Source of the DNA: Merluccius polli
Taxonomy: Eukaryota; Chordata; Actinopteri; Gadiformes; Merlucciidae
DNA: 64,000 nucleotides
Assembly: GCA_030340625.1 (NCBI GenBank)
Contig: JAOPHQ010005694.1
Coordinates: 213,501-277,500 of the forward strand
Reading direction: 5' to 3'
Shown here one piece after another: positions 60,505 to 64,000 of the stretch. How positions within the stretch are numbered: position 1 is the stretch's first letter; each line of letters opens with the position of its first letter. The notes under the pieces were generated by a model. The model had not been told where the DNA came from. It was given only the letters and a program-made list of their open reading frames with translations, and did not search any database. The position numbers and the translations under genes were made by a program.

Positions 60505-60579
60505 GAAAGTCTGATTGTTGATTTACATATTTCATCTATATTATATAGACAAAATATGTAAATCAACAATCAGACTTTC
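60505..60579. repeat. Perfect 28-bp-arm hairpin
   Basis: The left arm 60505-60532 (starting gaaagtctgattg) is exactly reverse-complemented at 60552-60579, around a 19-base AT-rich loop. It lies 39 bases after the preceding hairpin. Perfect arms imply a recent origin or copy correction. Confidence 0.98.
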
Positions 60580-60660
60580 TTGTACTAAATTAAACTGATA
60601 AAGGTCCAGTGGCATCTATCTATCCATCTAAAACAACTACAACCAAAGTTAGCAACGAAA

Positions 60661-60803
60661 CTAATGGACTGCATTTTATATAGCGCAGTTGTGGTTAGGT
60701 GTCTTGCACAGGGACACCTCGACACTTCGCTATGAGGAGCCAGGGATTGAATTAGCAACCTTCTGGTTACCAGACAACACACGTTTCCTGAGCCACTGCC
60801 GCC
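60661..60803 (-). mobile_element. tRNA-derived SINE
   Basis: On the minus strand it starts ggcggcagtggctcagg (A-box region), has gttgtctggtaaccagaagg and a B-box-like aattcaatccctgg (60741-60754). It then has tcgaggtgtccctgtgcaag and ends gcgctatataaaatgcag. This is the layout of a very common teleost tRNA-derived SINE. The middle is shortened and the B box is mutated (gaattc for ggttcg), so it is an old truncated copy. Confidence 0.8.
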
Positions 60804-61439
60804 TGAAACAGCAATGATTTAACAACTTACGTGTTTCATGATCGAACAATCGGTCGGTGGTATGAGCAAAAAGTCCATTATTTGAATAGCCCACAGGGTC
60901 AGAAATGAACATTTTGCAGGTGCCATGTGGTGAAAATGTGGTTTCCATTCTACCCTATATATTGGGAGGTGCCAAACAGCTTGTATAAGTAGTGTATTAG
61001 TTAGTATAATAGTCTATTGTTATTGCGGGCAATATTACCCATCAATTGGCCTTTACATTTAGTTATCTTAAAAGGTGGAGGCGTTTTGTTGGAAAGCCGA
61101 CAATCAGAGTGCATAGCCCTCCTTTCCTTTTATCTGTCTCCCTCGCGCATTCAATTACTTGCCTAATTTGCCACCGCCAGCGTGGGTTTTTCCATTACAT
61201 TTATTTAAGGTTTTGTCTATTCAAGATGATTTAATTCACTGTTCTTTATTTGGTGTGGTTTTGTATTGATTGGACAGAACTTAATATCATTTACCAACTG
61301 CATTTGTCATATGACAAACGGCAAGACAGGTTCTACTTAGTTACTATAAAACTTAAATTATATGCCAGGCTTGTATTTTCTTTGATCATTCGAATTTGAG
61401 ACAGGCTTCTATCATTTAAAAAAACAGTAAAAATAACAA
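60804..61439. other. Unassigned AT-rich DNA
   Basis: No gene is seen. Short words such as gggcaatattacccatc (61028-61044) are palindromic but isolated. Confidence 0.45.
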
Positions 61440-61496
61440 GATTACGATGTTTTAAGATCATAACCGTTGAATAACCGATTATTCTGACCCATCCCT
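61440..61496. mobile_element. Possible end of a hAT-like element
   Basis: The string ataaccgattattctgaccc then atccctaaaa resembles an inverted TTTAGGGATGGGT-type terminus. The opposite end was not found. Confidence 0.25.
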
Positions 61497-64000
61497 AAAA
61501 CTAGTGTTCACCGTATGCATTGTGTAGCAAAGTGTTTCATCTAGTGCAGATCCAATAAGCCACCGCTTTAGAAGTTGATGAAATGTCATTATCACAAAGT
61601 GGACTATTTATTAATTGCCCCTTCATGTACATCATGACTGCTTTTCCCAAAGTCAGCTACAGAAAATGTATGCTGAATGTACTTTGGAATGTACATTTTA
61701 TGAAGCATATGTTGTGGTACTTCTTTGAAGTCTAAATACGCTTAACTGTCCATGGCTCATGGGTTTCATGCTGCATAACATGTGGCTGACCATGATGAGA
61801 ACAGCAAAACATTTTTATTCATTGTACACACATTATAGTGGTGTGTGCTATGACCCCTTCCCGGACCGGCTCAACCCATGAGACATGAACTGATTTGTAA
61901 ACGGGAAAAAATAACTAATTTCTTAATGCCTTACAGCTTACCCAAAACAGAACGTGACAAACAAAAATGTGAGGAGAACAAAAAGAAGAGCAACTGCTGG
62001 GCCAACTACACTGTGAGCCGTAGGACCCAGGAGTAGCTCTTAAAACTACCGAAACAACATAAAGACTAAACTACAAAACAAAGCCATGAAAACTAGACTA
62101 CCAGATCTCCTCTAAATGAAATACAACTAGAAACTAGAAATAGAAAGCAAAAAGCTGTAACACACAGCAGGCAAGAGCGACCCTGTGGGCTGACTCTTTT
62201 AAAACCTTTCCACAAGTGAGGCTGATCATCGTTAGTGCAGCTCAACTGGCTGTTTCTCTCCACAGGCACTGTAACAAAGACAGGGAAATACTCCTCTCAC
62301 ATACAATTTATAATTGGTTTACAACGTAAATTAAACTCACTCAAAAGGAGCCTGGGGCCATAGTTCTAACCTGCTAGTTGCTGCCCTCAGCAACGTTGTG
62401 TGTTATGTTTCAAATCTAGTACTATTAGAAAACCATCATTAAATAGGATCAAGATCAAGGCTACGTAATATACATTTAAAAATGCAAAAACAATGTTTTC
62501 CATCTCCATTAGCGTTTTCTCAAGTGTCCAGCCCCACTAAAATTGTATTTTCTCATATACACATGCACGGAGCAATTTAATTGGTGTTTATGCCCCAATT
62601 AGATATCATTACTTTCAGAAATGTCACTTAGAAGAAAGAAAACATCTTCTTAGTGTATACATAAGGCGAAAACTGTGAAACACCAGCTATTTAAATGGTT
62701 TATCACCACTGGTACGGACACCCTGCTTGTCTTGACCTCATACTATTGTTAAAGAAAATATTTAAACTGCACTGCAGGAGTTGATATATGGCTAACTGTT
62801 TTTATGGCTCTGATAAATCCACCATCCCTTATTCTTGTCCAAAACATGTGGCCGAGGGAGGCATTGTGAATTTCATAATGTGTCTCTAGCAGTGGCCTTA
62901 CTTTCCAGCTCTGTGGTCTTAGTGTTAAGAGTCAGCATTACATTAGCTTTTGTAATACAATTAGAAAAGCATTGTGTCGACAGCCCCGGGGTGAATCTTT
63001 GTGTCACTGTTGGTTCTGTTTCCTTTGAACTCTAATCTCCGTCGGTCGCCTCTGCAATGTATGTGGCAAAGCTTCTGGATTTACCAAACATCAGAGGGAA
63101 TGTTTGAATACAATCCCCTCGTTCCTCACATCCTATACCAGGCCCGCCACCCTGGCCTTGCGTTGCTTTCTTTGGAATGGACTTGGTCACTGTTGAATGG
63201 ATATCTCTGGAGAAGATGCAGAATCTGGGCAAGCATTAATATGTATCAGAGGATTTTATTGCAAGTCGGCCCATTGTTTGTCAGTGACTGCTCGTTGAAA
63301 ACAGAATAAAACAACTTTTTCCGAAGTAGTTTAGTTTTAAATGATGCTTGCAAATGTTGTCTGAAAGGCCAGATTAGTTTTATGTTGGCTATTTTACATC
63401 AAATCTGCCTAACTGCTCTGCATAATACTATTCCCCTTGTTGAGTATTCAACAGAAAAAATAAATAATTACTGTTTTTTTTTACAGTAACTGTGTACATT
63501 GTATAATTGTGTCTTCATAAAGTTAATCCTTAATAATTCATAAATTATTACTGGTCCATTGTCTTTGTTATAACCCTATGTAGCCCTTGGTAAAAATTAC
63601 TTAGATTTATGTAGAGTTCATTGCTGTCTCAGCCACATTCTTTGTAGTCGCTCTGCAGCTTTTTCTCTTGTCAGGGTCATGTAATATATTTTTTATTTTC
63701 CTGTTATTGTGACATGCCATGTGGTACAACTTGATTAACCTTCAAGCCAGACCTTCAGTTAAAACAGTACTGTCACTTCACACCATTGCTTGCCCTTCCT
63801 TACAAGTTAGCTCAGTACACCTGATATAGCTAGACAATTTGGTTTTAAATGTTTTATTGAAACTGGCCATCCTTTGCTTTTTGGTTTGATTATTTGATGC
63901 CAACGACAAGTAAGATGAACCACAGCTTCGATGTTGGCATAGACTGAGTAACTGGTCGTTTAAGCCATTGATTCATATGATCGGCATCTTAGCCTCTCAT
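61497..64000. other. Unassigned DNA, 2.5 kb
   Basis: Ordinary AT-rich sequence without SSR arrays. Short open frames at 62.8-63.3 kb overlap on both strands and match nothing known. No RNA gene or element is recognised. Confidence 0.5.

Overview
The window looks like nuclear DNA from a ray-finned fish, most likely a percomorph-type teleost. It has very many long (CA)n, (GT)n, (TC)n and poly-G/C tracts. It also carries fish-style mobile elements: L2/CR1-like LINEs, a PIF/Harbinger element ending in gggccctatcttgc, a hAT MITE, two TTAA-flanked MITEs, a tRNA-derived SINE, and a Ty3/gypsy relic whose integrase lies before its reverse transcriptase. This assignment rests on repeat families recognised by eye and not on any search.

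I found no convincing exon of a host protein-coding gene. Every long open frame is either low-complexity translation of microsatellites or part of a decayed transposon. The window is therefore best read as intergenic DNA or a very large intron.

Layout. 1-9310: a hAT-like MITE at 1586-2041, then a dense block of microsatellites and minisatellites (2.3-7.8 kb) with a 74-bp higher-order repeat and a 28-bp tandem repeat. 9320-13600: a foldback element with a 9-bp target duplication, followed by a decayed multi-exon THAP-domain/transposase gene whose intron has received another inverted-repeat element. 13.6-20.5 kb: mostly unassigned DNA with LINE 3' tails. 20.56-22.43 kb: a three-layer nest, with a hAT MITE (perfect 8-bp duplication) inside a Harbinger element that itself appears to sit inside a LINE coding region. 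22.4-35.8 kb: unassigned DNA with SSRs and a possible untranslated exon at 23458-23541. 35.85-37.76 kb: a minus-strand Gmr1-like LTR element relic in the order protease, integrase, RT. 38-46 kb: unassigned, with a 31/32-nt-arm hairpin at 39797-39868. 46.27-49.14 kb: an L2-like LINE split by a 1.16-kb TTCG-rich element. 49.1-64 kb: more LINE tails, two TTAA-bounded MITEs (53.2-54.4 kb and 59.26-59.69 kb), two adjacent perfect hairpins at 60.43-60.58 kb and a SINE.

Nothing here forms a working pathway. The story is one of layered transposon insertion and satellite growth. The items best worth a second look are the THAP-transposase fossil, the Gmr1-like gene order, the foldback element with a tRNA-like core, the nested insertions with readable target duplications, and the perfect hairpins.
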